A program made the position numbers and the translations under genes. Below, in pieces: positions 45,271 through 56,934 of a stretch of DNA of 64,000 bases. This DNA is from Macrothele yani. Lineage: Eukaryota; Arthropoda; Arachnida; Araneae; Macrothelidae. The notes below the pieces were generated by a model that worked only from the letters and a program-made list of their open reading frames with translations, had not been told where the DNA came from and did no database searches. The stretch's first letter is position 1. Each line of letters begins with the position of its first letter. Location: NCBI GenBank assembly GCA_039090855.1, contig CM077023.1, positions 80,823,127 to 80,887,126 of the forward strand. Direction: 5' to 3'.

Positions 45271-47844
45271 TTCTGTGCGTTGGTATACATTCTAATACTT
45301 CAGTTCTGCTACAGTGGTCAGTTCTTTTTGCAATCACACTAGTTTATATTGCCTGCCCGAATTTGTTTCATTTTGTTTCTGTTGCCATATTTTCTCATGA
45401 AATCACCCATAATGGTCTCCTTGCCCTTTTTATTGCGAAGTCGAATTCCTCGTAAAACTCTTTGATTTCTTCCTCAGGATGGCTTGTGATGGGTGAGTAA
45501 GCTTAAATGATCTAACTGAATCTAGTACGTATCTTTTTGAGGGTTGGATAACGAGTCGTACATATATAACGTGTGATTGTAGATGCGTCGCCGGCGCAAC
45601 AAAGATGGGTCATTCATTCTACCGCCCAAGTGGTAAGAATCATTTTCTTAGTTACAGAGGTTCCTTTAAGTTTCGTGAGTGTGTGGATGCGCAGTTATGG
45701 AATATATGAATGACGAGTGTAATAGTTTTTGTGTAACCCAGAGGTTTCGGGCCGGACTCGAGTTCACACAAGCTATTGACATACAAGCGTTAGGCCTTCC
45801 CTTTGTGATACCCCATTGCACACTGGTTCCCAACTGGAGAGGTTTAGTGGCCATTGTGATGTCACTAAGGTGCCAGATGAAAAAGCTGGTTTCCGAATGT
45901 CGTTGTCATAGAGGAGAAAGTTACTTTTTTGAATATTTTGTGATCTTTTGCTTTTTTGGCAAAGCGAAAGAGGTCTTTTCTGACTTTTGGCAGATATTAG
46001 TAAGTACATTTCTGATACATTTCTGCTTGCAGCAATAGGTTCAGGGGTAAAAATGAGAAAATATTATTTTTCAGTTTCCTTCTGAAAGGCTCACAAGTAT
46101 TGGGCAAATGGATAAGAGGTAAACAGACGATATCAGTGAAAACAATGTCACGGTATGCAAAGAACATTTTCAAAGAATAATTATGAGGATGACATGATGA
46201 ATTGTATACTTGCATTGCCAGTGAAAAAAAGTACTGAAATCATTTGCTGCACCCAATGTTAATTTGCTAGTCTGAATTGAAGAGGAATGACAAATAAAGT
46301 GCTAAAAGACAGCAGGACAGAAAAATGTTTTAGTAAGTGCTTTGGATCAAATTAAAATTGTATGTTAAAAAACGAACAAAACCAGAGAAAATGAGATTCA
46401 AAACGATTTTGGTGGGATTTCCGCAAAATTGGAGTTCTTGGAATGTGAATCAACAATAACAATACACGATTGCTGGAGAAAAAAATTTGAACCAGAAAAT
46501 TCACTAAACGTTTTCGGAACTGAGAAACGCTAGGCAAGTAAAATATCTCTGAATAAATCAAAAAGGTATATATGATATCTAAGAACTAGATTAAAATAAA
46601 CTGGCCAACTCAAAAAGCAGTGAAAATTAATAAAAGAAAATAGCAAGCTGGAAAAGTCAGGTAATGTCATTCTGTAATACTTTTGCGTAAACCCAAGTTA
46701 GTGCTTTGACTGAAAGAAAGCTACTGATAAAATAAACACTTGAGAATACATTAAAGTATCGTAATCAGTGGCATTTGTACAAAATCGCACGAGTTCCAAA
46801 GGGAAAATACGAGTTCTGAAGCGTAAAATTCACCTGTAATCTTACATGATGCCTTTCTATTGATGAAGGAAAAAGCCGGAAAATTTTAAGTTGTCTCGAA
46901 AAGCTCCGGATTTTAAGCTTCGAGGAAATCCATAGTCTACGTTGACACAAGAAAAAACATTATTTTACTGGTTGTTGTTTCCCTAAATTGTACATGTATT
47001 ATTGAAACATCTAGAGTACTAACCTCTACAAATTTTCTTCTCACAGATTTAGTATGTTTAGTTATTCCGTAATACTTAGTGCATGTGAATTAATCCTTTA
47101 AATAAGAAATATTTTTCGTACGAATTTTAAAATTTCTTTCTCACAGGAATTCGTAATGTTTTCGTGTGTTTCAATTATATTGGTAAGGTTAACTGTGGTA
47201 AATATGGGCTTTCTTCCTTTTTATTCTCATTCCCCTCCTCTCTGCTTTGCACATCATAACAAACGGAAGTGCAGAAGAATGGACTCTTCTCCTTGGAGAT
47301 ATTGTATGTCAGCTACGTCACGGGCTTCCGGGTGGGGAAAGAGTGTGCTCTTAGCAAAGAGCCAGTGTTCTCAATACCATTGGGGCCCCCAAGCTGGGCT
47401 GGGCTTTCGTTTTCATTAGGTTAAGGAAAAATCCGGGCATCGGTTAGGTGAAGTCTGAGCTTGTCAGAATTAGCATGTTGATGCTGGATCAAAGAAATAA
47501 TATATCGAGTCTCGAAACAAGGACTGTCTTGTGACCATCAGATGTTCCTTACGTAAACTCCCCATATTACTGATTTAAATTAGCAAATAAGATGAAAACA
47601 AGTACGATTTCTTGAAAAAAACCTCTAATTTAATTTACACTCGAAATATGATTTCCTCAAAATACATACATGTATTTTGGGACATATTTAGATTTTTAAT
47701 AGAAACGTTACAGTCTCACGATGTCTTTCTCTCTCATCACCACCATCCATATCCCTGTCCCTATCCAGTTGAAAACTTCAACGCTGAAATTTTCAAATAT
47801 TCTTTTTTCACTCTCTGATCTTTCCTGTTGGCTCTAATCAAAAT
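45271..47844. other. Unannotated stretch
   Basis: A 119-codon frame (45679-46038) and a GC-richer patch (about 47270-47450) show no recognisable domain. No RNA gene seen. Confidence 0.4.
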
Positions 47845-48046
47845 GAAGCCGCAGTGGTCTAAGCACTGGCTTTTGATCATTCGTCCGAGATTGGTCCGGG
47901 TTCAAATCCCGTTTGAAGCATGAACGGTGTGTTTGTCTTAGGGTACTGGCTCTTTGCCTTACCTGGAACAGTGGCCCCAAATTAGGGACGGGAGACAGCT
48001 TGTAATAGCCCATTGAGTAACTCAAAGAGGTCGTTAACCCTCCAAA
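47845..48046 (+). mobile_element. SINE family A, nearly full length
   Basis: A shortened head CCGCAGTGGTCTAAGC, a B box GGGTTCAAATCCCG and the full body to GGTCGTTAACCCTCC. Confidence 0.85.
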
Positions 48047-48522
48047 GAAAAAGTGATCACGAAATGAAACACAAGATGTGGACGTGTGACACGAACCGGG
48101 AGATTTCATTAATTGCACTGGTCTTTATTTTAAAATCAGTTTTCTGAGGGTTTCGAAACAATGGGGGATTTCTAATCAAATTTGCACACGGATTTCAAAA
48201 ATGTAATCTACTTCTTTTTATCAAAAAAATTGGATTACATTTTTTTATCAGAATTTACTGCATTTTAACACATTTTCCAGTAATTTTAATCTGTAATGCA
48301 AATAAACTTAAAATAGAATTGTCAACATGATATAGTATATTTGCTCTGAAAAAACTTACGTACATCAAAATGCCTTTTACTAATTGTTTGTTAAATAACA
48401 TGAAATTCCCCATGTGCATGCATTCTGTTTTAAAAAATTTCGATTTCTTGATTTTTTTGCACTGCTATTTTCATAAATCTTGCCCTCCTTCATCAGCATT
48501 TCATCATATTCTCATTGTACAC
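48047..48522. other. Unannotated AT-rich stretch
   Basis: Nothing recognised. Confidence 0.4.
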
Positions 48523-48710
48523 GTGAGCAACTCAATGGGCTATAAGCAGTCACCCGTTCCCAATTTGGATCCACTGACTCCACCAGGGTAGGAAGAGAGG
48601 CAGTGCTGCAGAAGAAGCACACCTTTCCTGCCTCGCCCAAGATTTGAGCCCAGACCTATCTCGGAAGAATGATCTCAAGCCAGAGATTAGACTACTGCGC
48701 TACCGGGGCG
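48523..48710 (-). mobile_element. SINE family A, diverged
   Basis: On the minus strand CGCCCCGGTAGCGCAGTAGT opens the head. The body ends with AGCCCATTGAGTTGCTCAC. More substitutions than other copies. Confidence 0.8.
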
Positions 48711-50597
48711 TTCAATGTGCCTTCAACAATAGTTTTGGATTTTGGACCTTTTTTGTTTCCAAAAAAGCTTCCAATTACATTTTTGAAGCTTTTTCACATT
48801 TGTTTTTTACATGCATTCATTGTTTTCTCAAACTTTCTGTCCGCAATCCGTTTTCGAATATGAGACCCAACAAAAATGCCCTATTTAAAAAGCTTTGCAT
48901 ATGTAATTGATGAAAATATCTTGCAAATGTATTTTAAGCAGTCGCTTTTTCTGTCCAACGCTTTAACAAATTGCATCATTAAACCCAGTTTCAGGTGCAG
49001 TAGAGGAACTAATAGCACTTTTGCGTGATTAACTAATGGTTTACATAATATGATTTTAGAACCAGACAGTAAATGCATTCAAGGTGTCCAGTTCTTTAGT
49101 TCACAGTGGCCCAGGTACCCGTTCTTGGTCCAGCTACCCCACTTTTACAAAAATCAAGATACATTTCTATAACCAACCTGTGATTTTAAAGTGATTTGTC
49201 AAGCAGTCGACAAATCACTTTAAAATCACCAAACGAAAATCATTCGTGTTTCCCATATATTTAACCATAGTAAATATACGCTTTAGACTTTCTTAGGATT
49301 CTTTTAAATGTACAGAATGTGCCATTGGATAGATGCATATGCATTCCCATTATGTAACAAAACACCTGTGATGTAAACCCCTATTTAACTTTCCGGTTTT
49401 GTTTACTTTCTCTTATGCACATTTCGATTACTCCTCTTCGTACTTTTTTGAACTTAACATCCCGTCTGAACTCCCAAGAGTTTATTTCCTTGTGGTATCA
49501 CTGGCAGGCAGTTAAATCATTAAATCAAAATGACTTAGATAATTACAAGGGACAGTTGTTCTGAACTGTTTGGTGTTAAGCATTAGAGTGATTTGTCGCC
49601 ATCAAACCTGTTGTTGTTAATCACAAGTTTGAGCTGTATTACTTTCGACTTGTCTGTTACTGTAATCATCGTTTATTTCCTTCACGTTAAGTGTTTTTTA
49701 CCAATAGCTGTTAAAGTTCATATCACCATTTTACTTTCATTCATTGTGTTGTCATCATAGTCATAAAGGACTTATTGTGTCTTCAAGTTCTTGGTATATC
49801 GTAGTGAAGTGACGAATAAACATCTTTTGAGGATGAACTGTAAGTCTTTTGCTATCATCATTTTAACTCTAGTAATAGTGGGAACCCTGTGTAAAATTTA
49901 TACCAATTAAGCTTTTCTAGAAGAGTCAGTAAATAAACTCCTTTCAGGAGTGCAACCATCAAAATATTTCATTACTTCAGCTATGTTATTACAATGTTAC
50001 CAAATACCCTTCCTCAGGAAAAATATTGAAGTAACTCTCTTTCACGATACCGGTACCATTAAAACTGTGCTGGTGGTGATTTTTTGTTATTATTATTATT
50101 TCAGTCTAAAACCAAGGTGCTCAGCACTTTTTTTATTTTTTAGAAGTTCAGATCTTATGCAAAGTTCAGGATGCGTAAACATTTGTGGAAAGATCTTACT
50201 CACCCAAGGCATGTAGACTTCCAATTCTTTTTCTCTTTCGCTGTTCCGTGCTTTTGTATAATCCAATCCAGTTGGCGGGCATTGAACACGAAGATCGTCT
50301 CCGTGAGGCACTGGTTTAATTGCAGTGAGAATGTTAGGGTAAAAATATCTTTCTTATTTTTTGCATTTTAGCGGGCAAATTTTATCAAGCAAAAATAAGT
50401 CATCTGTATGAGTTTCAGAGTCTCTCCACACCATAAAAATTGCAAATGGCATAGCTTTCTTTTTTTCACCATTTTTACAGTCTCAAAAATTCAACGCAAA
50501 TGTGGCATACTTTGTGAGCTGCACATGGTTTGTCTTGATCTTCTAATTCAGCTTTCAAATAGGCAAACCACGATTTTTTTAAACTATATTATGTTCC
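48711..50597. other. Unannotated AT-rich stretch with one hairpin
   Basis: No gene recognised; the hairpin at 49180-49229 is described separately. Confidence 0.4.
49180..49229. repeat. Perfect 21-bp inverted repeat with an 8-nt loop
   Basis: GTGATTTTAAAGTGATTTGT(C), a loop AAGCAGTC, then the exact reverse complement. Confidence 0.92.
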
Positions 50598-50765
50598 AGT
50601 CATAAGACTTTTGAATTTACACTATGTCACGCTCTCAGCTTTGTGGCCCTGGCCGGATGCGCAGGCTTACGAGGTACCCCAAACGGGCTCTATACCCTCA
50701 GTGGAGGGTCCACGCACAGTGAGGTGACAGGCAGCCCCAACAGAACCCAGAAAGTCTTATGACTG
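50598..50765. mobile_element. GC-rich insert between 15-bp inverted ends
   Basis: CAGTCATAAGACTTT at 50598 and its reverse complement ending at 50765 enclose about 140 bp of GC-rich sequence (GGCCCTGGCCGGATGCGC and CAGTGGAGGGTCC) within AT-rich surroundings. This could be a miniature element or a structured RNA relic. Not identified. Confidence 0.45.
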
Positions 50766-52964
50766 AAAAATAAAGTAAAATTGATGAAAGTGAACAGGGG
50801 TTGACAGAAGTCGCTCTACTGGAACCCTTTAAAGTCTTATATTATGTTATTTGATTTTTTTTTCTCTACATAGCTACAACAGAGCTACCACTCATATATA
50901 AAATAATTGTCAGGATTATTTAAATAATCACTGGAAGACATTTCAGTTGATATTCAGTCACTAAACATTCAGCAGTTCACTTATTGACACAATGGTTTTA
51001 ACAATGAAGCTGATCTGAGAAGGAAGTGACGGGAAAATTCAAGGTCAAGTGGTCATCTAACAAAACACTGCGCCTTCTTTTGACTAAATTTGAAAACCAT
51101 TGTCAAAAACATCATCTGTATCATGAATAATGCAATTTTACTAACTTTGCTGAAATAATTACCAATGATATAAAATCCTGATACGATAGAAAACTGCGGA
51201 GTACATTTCTGAAATCAGCGAGATTGGCACAAGAATATGATTTCAATTAGAAACGTAAAAAACCAGGCAGACCAATGTTGTAGCTGGAATAATTGGAACG
51301 GACCCTCCGGGGATTCCAATGTTTGGCATTGTACAAGTGCAAGGGAGAATATTATTCTGAAACTTGGAACATTGACTAGGCCGGCATTTTTTCTGAGCAA
51401 ATAACATTTTTCTTAAATTGTAACTCAAGCTTTTTCTTACCTGATAATTTTGGCAGCAGTCTCTGATACCAGTTTTTTACTTCACATAAACACCCGATAT
51501 ATTTCTGTGCGCCTATTTAACATACAAGAACATTTAATTTAGGATCTTCTGAATTAAGTAATTGAATCGGAGTTATATTTGAATTTATATAACAGACACA
51601 CGCAACACAAACTTTTTTTTTATTATTATTTGAATTTATTTATGTAACAGACATGTGCAACAATGTGGAATAAATATAATTAAAGATCGGCTTATAAAAA
51701 CTTATATTTTCTGACCGTTTCTTCATGTTGTTTTTATAACTTAAAGCTTAGGCATGTTTATTCTGTACATTCATTTCTGAAACCAGGAAAGAATCAATGA
51801 AAATAGATGCTTTCGAGATTTGGTATCAGATTTGATGCTAAAGCTTAACTGAAATTAAAAAAAATGTATTTGAAACGTGAGCAAGTAAATCACATGCATT
51901 TGAGAAAAAGCGTTTGTCTGTCTCAAAAAGCAAACAAATTAAGATATTGTTTACATTTGAACAAATCTTGACGCTATGTAAGCTACGAATTCAACATGTC
52001 TTGAAATGTCGTTTTCGCATTTTCACATTTTTCGCATCTGAATGATTCTACCATGCTTTTCTCTAAAAGGCATGAAGTAGCAGCAGCAGCTCCATGTATT
52101 TTTTAGAGGTACAACCATGAGTGTGCAGTTTTCCTGCCCAATATAATATTACTGGAAAATTCTGATTCTACATGGATTTGCAGAAGTTTAGCTTGTGGGT
52201 TGCCTTTCTGGTTGATATATATCAGATTATAGCTGAACAATATATGGTGTCTAATTCACATTTTGGTTACCATTGTCAAGTGTGGCATTATAAATCAATT
52301 CGTTCCTGTTGCATGAGAACTTTATCCTTACCTGTTGTACCTTTCTTGAACATTATACAGCCTTGTCTTTTTAAATATTGGCCAAAACAATGCCGTTTGA
52401 TTCGTACTGTGTTTAAATAAAGAAAAGATTAAGTCAATCATGTAATTGTGCACGGTAGCTTCTAAATTTACAACCGACCCGCCACGGAAAGAAAGCGGGG
52501 GAGGGGTACAAGTAGATATTCAGATCAAGCTGCATTTCTGCCTCTACTCATGATGTACTACACTAAACAGACTTCTATTGAGAAACATTTTTTACTGGCA
52601 CATTTTTTTGTGTGTTGATAACTTATAAACGATTATGGTGCATGTATGAACACACGTGCACGTATGTACCTGTTAATTTGCAATTTCTATTTTCTGAATT
52701 TCATTAAAAATTCACGAAAACTGCTTAGCTAAAATATTTGAACTTATACAAATTCACTCAATAAAGAGGGAAGCTATTTCCTAAGATTTTTATACCACCT
52801 ATTTCGTAGATGGTTCCTCATTTAAGTCAGCTTTCATTTTCTGTTGTTTAGACTGTTCACTCGTAGCCTACATACTGGGCAAAGCGTATTATTAATTAAA
52901 AAAAAACTAGAGCAAGACAGGTGCTTGAAGTTAAGTAAAATTCAAACTGTGTACATGAGTAGTC
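50766..52964. other. Unannotated AT-rich stretch
   Basis: Nothing recognised. Confidence 0.45.
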
Positions 52965-53994
52965 AGTGGCGTACCTGAAAAACTCGCCCCCCCCCTCCCC
53001 CTCCCGCAAAAAAAATCTTCGAGGACCTTATGCAAAAATTTATTTGCTTTCAATTACTGAATTTTTAAATTCCATATTATTAACTAGGTTTTACGGGTGT
53101 TTTAATAATTCAATTTCTTTGAAACCTGTAGCTATTTTTCATAAAACCAAAATTGTTACACTTTATTGCGTGTAATATAAATGTAGACGTTGCAATTGAA
53201 ATAATTGTCCTGGTTTTATACCAATATAAAGTATTATAAAACACTTACAGCGAAGTTAATCATACCATGCCTCATTTTATTTTATTCTTTTAGAGGACTA
53301 AGGCCAGCCACTTTGAAATGCCTCACTATCACACACACAAAACACGTAACGGCCGTGTGCCAGGGCCTAATGACCTTTCATATGAAAATACAGAACATAA
53401 GTAAGCAAGTAAAAAAGTAACAATTAAGAATTGTGGCACAAAAAATGTAAAGTTACTTAAACTGTTTACTCTTGAATATAAAAAGACACACTTAACATAT
53501 TGTCACAATGTTTTGTACATAGTAAAAGTTTTTCTCTTGGTTGTTATAAAAATGACGACACAGGTCTGTTTCTTGGTCCATGCGAATAACACCTTTTATC
53601 TTATTATATTCTGAAGGATGCGTAGTTATGTGGAAAAAAGGTGTAATATGCCTTATCCTCATTGATATAAAAATTTCATTTATTCAACTGATTTTCATTC
53701 ACAATCTCTTGTCAATATACAGGTGTAAGAACTACTGCTATGGCTGTGAAAAGGGGCCTCAAGTCCTTTGGAATAGCTGCTTTCCCGTCTCACAGTTTTT
53801 ATAAACTAAAGGGAAAATGATTTCTTGAAGATTTTACTCATTTACTTCAAAAAAATGCAAAAAATTGCTTTTCTTTTTAATACTTCATTCAAATCTGCCG
53901 TCAAAGATTCCTGGCTATTTCTTTAAGTAGTTTCATATGAAATTTCCGCAAAAATTTTGAAAACTCCTTCTGTTGAGGCCCTCTTAGCCGTGGG

Positions 53995-54025
<31 letters not shown>

Positions 54026-54062
54026 ACTGCGGGGGTTGCAGGGGAGATCAGTACGCCTATGT
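52965..54062. mobile_element. Possible old hAT element bounded by poly-C ends
   Basis: CAGTGGCGTACC followed by a C-run opens at about 52965. At about 53980-54062 another long C-run is followed by CAGTACGCCTATG, an approximate inverted GGCGTAC pair. No 8-bp duplication and no transposase motif could be read between them, so this pairing is tentative. Confidence 0.3.
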
Positions 54063-54094
54063 GTGCAGTAATGAAAAAAGAGAAATCAAGGTGT

Positions 54095-54345
54095 TATCGC
54101 CTTATAAAGAGGAACCAAAAGCGGACGAAGATTCAAATACATGGGATAGATGTTCGATGAAGATGGATATCCATTGGGAGAAGTGAACATCAAAGAGCAA
54201 ACAAGATGCAGAAATTAGAGAAAAACATCAGGATACTGTGAGATAGAAGGAAGTCACTAAGGCCCTGAAGTCAGATTTTCAGGGCTGCAGCAAGCAGCGC
54301 TGTGTAGTACTGAGATCTGGCTAAAGACAAGATGTTTGGAGAAAA
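54095..54345 (+). pseudogene. LINE reverse transcriptase C-terminal fragment
   Basis: After KRTKIQI the frame reads KYMG, a stop, then MFDEDGYPLGEVNIKEQTR. This matches the conserved (Y)KYLG-x-x-F-x-x-DG...EI-x-x-R block after the reverse transcriptase palm of non-LTR elements. A shifted frame then gives LRPEVRFSGLQQAA and STEIW. It is probably part of the same decayed LINE copy as 55367-55505, although 1 kb of unrecognised sequence lies between. Confidence 0.6.
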
Positions 54346-54421
54346 CGCTCCTAATTGTTTATTAGCAGACTTATAATTTTGCATCGATGTAGTTTGCCAT
54401 GGGAATGGCAAAATGATAAAA

Positions 54422-54520
54422 TAATAATACCCACAGAGGATAAAAGTTTCGTAATGACTAAATATAATCGATTTATATGAGTAATTACGAAACTTTTATC
54501 CTCTGAGGTTATTATTATTT
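54422..54520. repeat. Palindrome of about 99 bp
   Basis: Arms of about 35 bp pair TAATAATACC..CAGAGGATAAAAG with its reverse complement, with a two-base mismatch on each side. The loop is about 26 nt. It lies between the two LINE fragments. Confidence 0.75.
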
Positions 54521-55366
54521 TATAATAATATTATTTTTATTGGATAAAAGAGAACTTAAAAACACATGTTTGCTACCGCTATTGAACTTCCTTTTTGTTC
54601 GGCCTCTTCAATTGTAGTGGATTTCGATAAAATAGCACCCCCACGGACAGGAAAATGTTTCAAGTAACAAAATATAACAAAATATAATAATTATTTATGG
54701 GTTCGGAATGTTTTTATTGAAAAAAACGAGAGTTAAAATTGCGCTTATCTAATGTTGGACAGCGTGCTGATGGAACTGGTGTTGTGAACTTTGTGAATTG
54801 CAGAAAATGTGGAATTAGGCAATGCTTTGATACAGTTTTGTGATCTTCTGGTAGTTATATCACAGCTACGAATGGAAATTGTAACCTGTGACTGCCAGTC
54901 AAAATAAAATCCCAAAATGGACTTATCGTATTACTCAGAATTTGTAAAAATGAAGGCGTCTTCTGACAGCCCTTAACGAAGTGCAGTCTCGACTTCATAT
55001 GTAACATTAGAATGCTAACGAGGAGGGAAGTGAGTTTTTACCTTGTTTGCTTATTTAATAAGAACATTCAGCAACTATAAAAATTTATTATATTTAGTTA
55101 CTGTGAGCCTTTTTCTGTCTGTTGATATATTCTTTGTCATTTTGCCGTTGCTGCGGAAAGCTATACAACATCGCTACAAAATTACACGTCGTCAGAGTAA
55201 ATCATTTCCAAAAATGTTGCTGAAATTAAGATGCGATGGTGGATGTGAGGTGTCAACAGAATTTGAAATGTCAGCATAAGGACAACAATTAAAATGACAA
55301 AGATTTCGAAGAATGTTAATTGCGCAAAATTGCGTCGCTTTGATAACGTAGAAAAGACAAGATATA
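54521..55366. other. Unannotated stretch between LINE fragments
   Basis: No motif readable; may be diverged LINE sequence. Confidence 0.35.
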
Positions 55367-55505
55367 CCTAGGACGTAGTGCACATGGAGCTTCCTGGAAA
55401 GCGAACTCGAAAAAGACCCAAGGTGAGATGGAAGGACAATGAAGCAGAAGAAAGTGAAGGAGGGCTTGACGCAAGACAGAAAAAAGTAGGGAAACAGGAT
55501 CGGTG
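55367..55505 (+). pseudogene. LINE ORF2 C-terminal fragment
   Basis: The frame VHMELPGKRTRKRPKVRWKD matches the basic GRRSRGRPRKRWxD motif near the end of many animal LINE ORF2 proteins. A shifted RQKKVGKQDR follows. No intact reverse transcriptase remains. Confidence 0.6.
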
Positions 55506-56044
55506 ACAGCGACTCCAACTAGATATGGGGATAATTATGCTTTAGGAGAAAATAAAGAAAACAGTGTAATGAAAACTGTGGGTGCACTAAAAGAATCTGA
55601 TTATTTAAAGGTTATCCGCAATTTTCCTTTGAATTTCAAATATAAAATACAGGCGTACCAAAAGCAAACAGGAATGGAAATTCGTAATTTTCTCAAGAAA
55701 TGCATTATCCATTGTAGACAAGCTAAATAAAAAGATTTTTTTTACAATAATTATTCTGAAATCTGAAACAGTCTTCAAAAGAATTTAACTTGAGGTTTTT
55801 ATCCATTTGTGGCAAAAGGTCCTGCTACATGTAGACGAAAATGGTTTAGTAATACTTAAGATAGAAGGTACTTTCGAGCTTAACTGCCGTCATTATCAAT
55901 ATTTTAAACTGCATATGATCATTGATCATCATATGTTAAAACTTTATTCATGTGCTTCTTCAAACTATGAAAGGTTTAAGAAGTTTCTGGTTTCTGCTTC
56001 TACTAACACTCAACCCATTTTACTTCTTTCTTTGGGTGTTTCAT
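55506..56044. other. Unannotated stretch
   Basis: Nothing recognised. Confidence 0.35.
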
Positions 56045-56107
56045 GACCAACTCTTAGGGATATAAACAGTCGCCCTCCCTAATTTAAGCCACTGATTCCA
56101 GAGAATT

Positions 56108-56359
56108 CACTGTTAAAATTTTTATGGTCGGTTCCACCAAAAAATGGTGCTACACCAGGTGCACCACTTTCTTAGAAAAGATACACCATTCTGTATTGCA
56201 AAATAAACCCAACAACATGGTGCAACCTTGTACCATAACGGGGTGAAAAGTTGAACGACGTTGATCGGTTTTGTTTGCAAAACACGATGGTGTATCTTTT
56301 CTCAGAAAGTGGTGCAGCACCACTTTTTGGTGCAATCTACCATAAGATTTTTAACAGTG
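56108..56359. mobile_element. Palindromic MITE, copy 2, nested in a SINE
   Basis: The 252-bp element runs from CACTGTTAAAATTTTTATGG to TTTTTAACAGTG. The halves are reverse complements over about 100 bp. Same family as 11182-11441. Confidence 0.85.
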
Positions 56360-56432
56360 AAAGAAGAGAGCTAACGTCATAAGACAAACACACCACCAAT
56401 TGCCTCATCATCCGGTACTTGAGCACAAACCC

Positions 56433-56612
56433 TGTAACGTACCAGGAGATGTGACGTACCTGCCAGAAGGACGCACACGACATAAAGGCAGATAAGAATC
56501 AGAATAAAACGTCCGCGTAGCTCAATTGGTAGAGTGACTTATTCCGGAATGAGGGGATCCGGGTTCGAATCCTGGCGTGGACAAAAATGACGGAGAAATT
56601 TACTTCGTTATA
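56433..56612 (+). repeat. TRIM 5' LTR
   Basis: 180 bp; ends directly before the primer site. Contains the tRNA-like module at 56511-56582, ending 30 nt from the LTR end. Confidence 0.9.
56511..56582 (+). other. tRNA-like module in the TRIM 5' LTR
   Basis: Seventy-two nucleotides with tRNA layout. The acceptor arms GTCCGCG and CGTGGAC pair 7 of 7 (one G-U). The D arm is GCTC/GAGT, and the T arm CCGGG-TTCGAAT-CCTGG pairs fully. The A box TAGCTCAATTGG and B box GGTTCGAATCC match consensus. The anticodon loop would be TTCCGGA (anticodon CCG, Arg-type), but the anticodon stem does not pair in the standard register. It is therefore probably a Pol III promoter or tRNA mimic rather than a working tRNA. 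No T-run terminator follows. Confidence 0.8.
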
Positions 56613-56613
56613 A

Positions 56614-56625
56614 TGGCGCCCGAAC
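56614..56625 (+). other. TRIM primer binding site
   Basis: TGGCGCCCGAAC is complementary to the 3' end of a tRNA-Lys type known as primer in several retroelements. It starts one base after the LTR. Confidence 0.85.
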
Positions 56626-56741
56626 TATCCGGATGACCCGACCGTTCAAAATCTCGCATTGGTGTGATGTTGTTTCCACACCGCGAGATAAGAAAAATAA
56701 GAGAATCCCTTCTCCAGCACTTCGAAAAAAAAAATAAAAAT

Positions 56742-56754
56742 AAGGGGGAGATGA
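56742..56754 (+). other. TRIM polypurine tract
   Basis: AAGGGGGAGATGA abuts the 3' LTR. A related AGGGGGGATACA sits at the same place in the relic at 32732-33091. Confidence 0.8.
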
Positions 56755-56934
56755 TGTAACGTACCAGGAGATGTGACGTACCTGCCAGAAGGACGCACAC
56801 GACATAAAGGCAGATAGGAATCAGAATAAAACGTCCGCGTAGCTCAATTGGTAGAGTGACTTATTCCGGAATGAGGGGATCCGGGTTCGAATCCTGGCGT
56901 GGACAGAAATGACGGAGAAATTTACTTCGTTATA
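56755..56934 (+). repeat. TRIM 3' LTR
   Basis: 180 bp, about 99% identical to the 5' LTR. Its tRNA-like module is at 56833-56904. Confidence 0.9.

Larger units (their letters stand above)
56433..56934 (+). mobile_element. TRIM: miniature LTR retrotransposon with a tRNA-like module in each LTR
   Basis: Two 180-bp direct repeats (56433-56612 and 56755-56934) differ at about two positions. They begin TGTAACG and end CGTTATA, near-inverted termini. A 4-bp duplication ACCC flanks the element (56429-56432 and 56935-56938). The 142-bp interior starts, one base after the LTR, with TGGCGCCCGAAC, a Lys-type primer binding site. It ends in a purine tract, AAGGGGGAGATGA. No protein is encoded, so copying must rely on an autonomous LTR element elsewhere. 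Each LTR contains a 72-nt tRNA-like sequence with intact A and B boxes. The tiny LTR divergence means a recent insertion, into the SINE. An alternative, two tandem SINEs, would not explain the primer site, purine tract and flanking duplication together. Confidence 0.9.

Noticed and set aside
45679..46038. 119-codon open frame
   Set aside because: Composition and predicted peptide look random, with no motif.
56511..56582. Functional tRNA-Arg(CCG) gene
   Set aside because: The anticodon stem fails in the standard register, no T-run terminator follows and the unit sits identically in both LTRs, so it is treated as part of the retroelement.
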